Shown here one piece after another: positions 5,067 through 6,389 of a stretch of DNA of 6,389 nt. How positions within the stretch are numbered: position 1 is the first letter of the stretch; each line of letters starts with the position of its first letter. Made by a program: the position numbers and the translations under genes. The notes below the pieces were generated by a model. The model was not told where the DNA came from and did not search any database. It saw nothing but the letters and a program-made list of their open reading frames with translations. Source of the stretch: an uncultured Prevotella sp. (GTDB lineage Bacteria > Bacteroidota > Bacteroidia > Bacteroidales > Bacteroidaceae); contig USCM01000122.1 of NCBI GenBank assembly GCA_900553155.1, forward strand, positions 1 to 6,389, written 5' to 3'.

Positions 5067-6389
5067 TTAAACAAACAAATCGTCCAAATCAAGCGATGAT
5101 GTAAACAAGTCGGCATATTCGTTTCTTACCAATTCTGTTCCGCCAATGTAAGTCAAATGAAATGCCAAAGCAGGAAATTTATTCTCCATTGTTTGCAAAC
5201 GAGCGTTCAATACCTGTGCATACTGCTTAGTAACAGCAAATGGCGACTTATAAAACTTCATCTCACATACATTCACCACATCATCGGCACGCTCTATCAA
5301 GAGGTCAATCTGCATACCCTCCGTTTCATCATCTCCCTTCAATATCCATGACGATTGTTGAGAGGAAACACCTGCAATATGTAGCGAATACTTGATTTGA
5401 GCAATATGTTGCAAACAAACCTCCTCAAAGGCTATACCACGCCATGAGGCAACATCACTCTCCTTAAGATGTCGTTGCCAATAATCCTCTTGCTCTATCT
5501 TCTTTCCTTCCTTGAAATGAAGCCAGAACCAGCAGAACGAGTCTATCAGTTTGTAATGCTCCTCACGTTTTGACATTCCAAAAGGCACATACTTTACAAC
5601 GAAATCGCTACCTATCAATGCCTTCAACATTTTGGTTAAGTCGCCATTAGGATTAAGGCCTGTCTTTTCGGCAATCTCCTTGCGAGTGAATCCTGCATGC
5701 CGAGAGCTTAACAAGCGAACTATACGCATACAATCAACAGCATTGTCGAACACTGAATTGAAGAGTCGCTCAAACTCATCTCCCAACTTAGCATTACGAG
5801 CAAAGAATAAAGCATCTATATTCTGCGCCAAACTATACGAAGGATTAAAGAAATTCATATAGAAGGGTATACCGCCCATAATCATATATGCCTGCGTAGT
5901 GTTGTAACGAGACATCTTGATGCCGCGACTCTGATAAAAATCCTCACATTCTTTCAATGTAAATGGCGAAAGTTTTATCTCTCCCGTTAAGCGCCCATAT
6001 AGCCCACCTTTATTACTGATAAGATTGTCGAGCATCCAAGAAGTAGCCGAACCACAAACTATAAGCAACAGATTATGACGCATATTGCCCCAACCATTCC
6101 AGAAAGCTTCTAATGCTGTAAGAAAACCAGAACGTGCTGTATCCATCCATGGCAATTCATCGATGAATACTACTTGTCGAGCACCATTATCACATGTTTC
6201 CAAAAAACGTTCGAGCAAGAAGAAAGCTTCCATCCACGACTTTGGTTGGGCAATATCCTCCATACCATGTCGAAGAAGAGAGAAATAGAAATTCTGTAAT
6301 TGGTCTCTCAGCGTTACCTTACGACGACGGTCGTAAGGCGACAATCCGGTATGATGAAACACCATGTTGTCATGAAACACCTCATCTAT
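5067..6389 (-). CDS. AAA+ ATPase with C-terminal PD-(D/E)XK-like domain (5' partial)
   Basis: A partial gene; the frame stays open to the window edge (upstream codons read Ile-Asp-Glu), so the GTG at 6380 is not the true start and the Walker A region lies outside. Numbering from that GTG: HHTGLSPYD at 9-17 is typical of the segment after Walker A; Walker B is VVFIDELPWMD at 70-80; a sensor-type strand LLIVCGSATSWM lies at 105-116; GGLYGRLTGEIKLSPF at 125-140 is a family signature; a winged helix is at about 227-265 (FTRKEIAEKTGLN). The C-terminal third (from about 310) matches DUF234, a PD-(D/E)XK nuclease-like fold: E319/E320 in GIAFEEV, D359 in QIDLLIER, and E373-x-K375 in CEMKFY. Such proteins are common in archaea and gut Bacteroidetes, often as lone genes of unknown role; links to mobile DNA or defence are speculation. 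Base composition is AT-richer than the envelope cluster. Confidence 0.9.
   Translation of the reverse strand: MDEVFHDNMVFHHTGLSPYDRRRKVTLRDQLQNFYFSLLRHGMEDIAQPKSWMEAFFLLERFLETCDNGARQVVFIDELPWMDTARSGFLTALEAFWNGWGNMRHNLLLIVCGSATSWMLDNLISNKGGLYGRLTGEIKLSPFTLKECEDFYQSRGIKMSRYNTTQAYMIMGGIPFYMNFFNPSYSLAQNIDALFFARNAKLGDEFERLFNSVFDNAVDCMRIVRLLSSRHAGFTRKEIAEKTGLNPNGDLTKMLKALIGSDFVVKYVPFGMSKREEHYKLIDSFCWFWLHFKEGKKIEQEDYWQRHLKESDVASWRGIAFEEVCLQHIAQIKYSLHIAGVSSQQSSWILKGDDETEGMQIDLLIERADDVVNVCEMKFYKSPFAVTKQYAQVLNARLQTMENKFPALAFHLTYIGGTELVRNEYADLFTSSLDLDDLFV

Overview
The window looks like a chromosomal segment from a Bacteroidales bacterium, most likely Prevotella-like or Muribaculaceae-like. The reasons are protein family resemblance (recalled, not searched), absence of Shine-Dalgarno sequences, a TAnnTTTG-type promoter candidate, and A/T-rich intergenic repeat blocks. 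All supported genes lie on the minus strand, so transcription runs from high to low coordinates.

Region 1 (62-4264) is an envelope-modification cluster. In transcription order it holds a phosphoethanolamine transferase of the EptA/CptA type broken by a frameshift (4264-2452), an acyltransferase-3 family membrane protein (2286-1246) and a second, different acyltransferase-3 protein (1072-62). All three are expected in the inner membrane, acting on lipids, lipopolysaccharide or surface glycans. The gaps between them (1073-1245 and 2287-2451) are filled almost completely by a striking element: tandem heptamers of the form GARTTAN on one side and the inverted form TAATTCN on the other, with tiny GC-rich hairpins embedded (TCGGC-GCA-GCCGA in both gaps, TGCGC-TTC-GCGCA in one). 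The repeats start 3-4 bases before each start codon and run up to or through the stop codon of the preceding gene.

Region 2 (4265-5066) is about 800 bases with no credible gene. It holds a candidate promoter for the cluster, a compact hairpin at 4427-4450, and a mosaic of short repeats: a 22-base tandem duplication, a 15-base sequence three times at 22-23 base spacing, several copies of YTGRCAGAT in both orientations including a 15-base inverted repeat, and a 9-bp inverted repeat with a C7T5 loop just past the last gene.

Region 3 (5067-6389) is an AT-richer gene for an AAA+ ATPase with a winged helix and a C-terminal PD-(D/E)XK nuclease-like domain (archaeal ATPase/DUF234 type). Its 5' end, including Walker A, lies beyond the window. 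It has no evident functional link to the envelope cluster.

I found no tRNA, rRNA, CRISPR array, transposase or clearly new multi-gene system. The most unusual signals are the heptamer/hairpin intergenic elements, the broken transferase, and the repeat mosaic of region 2.
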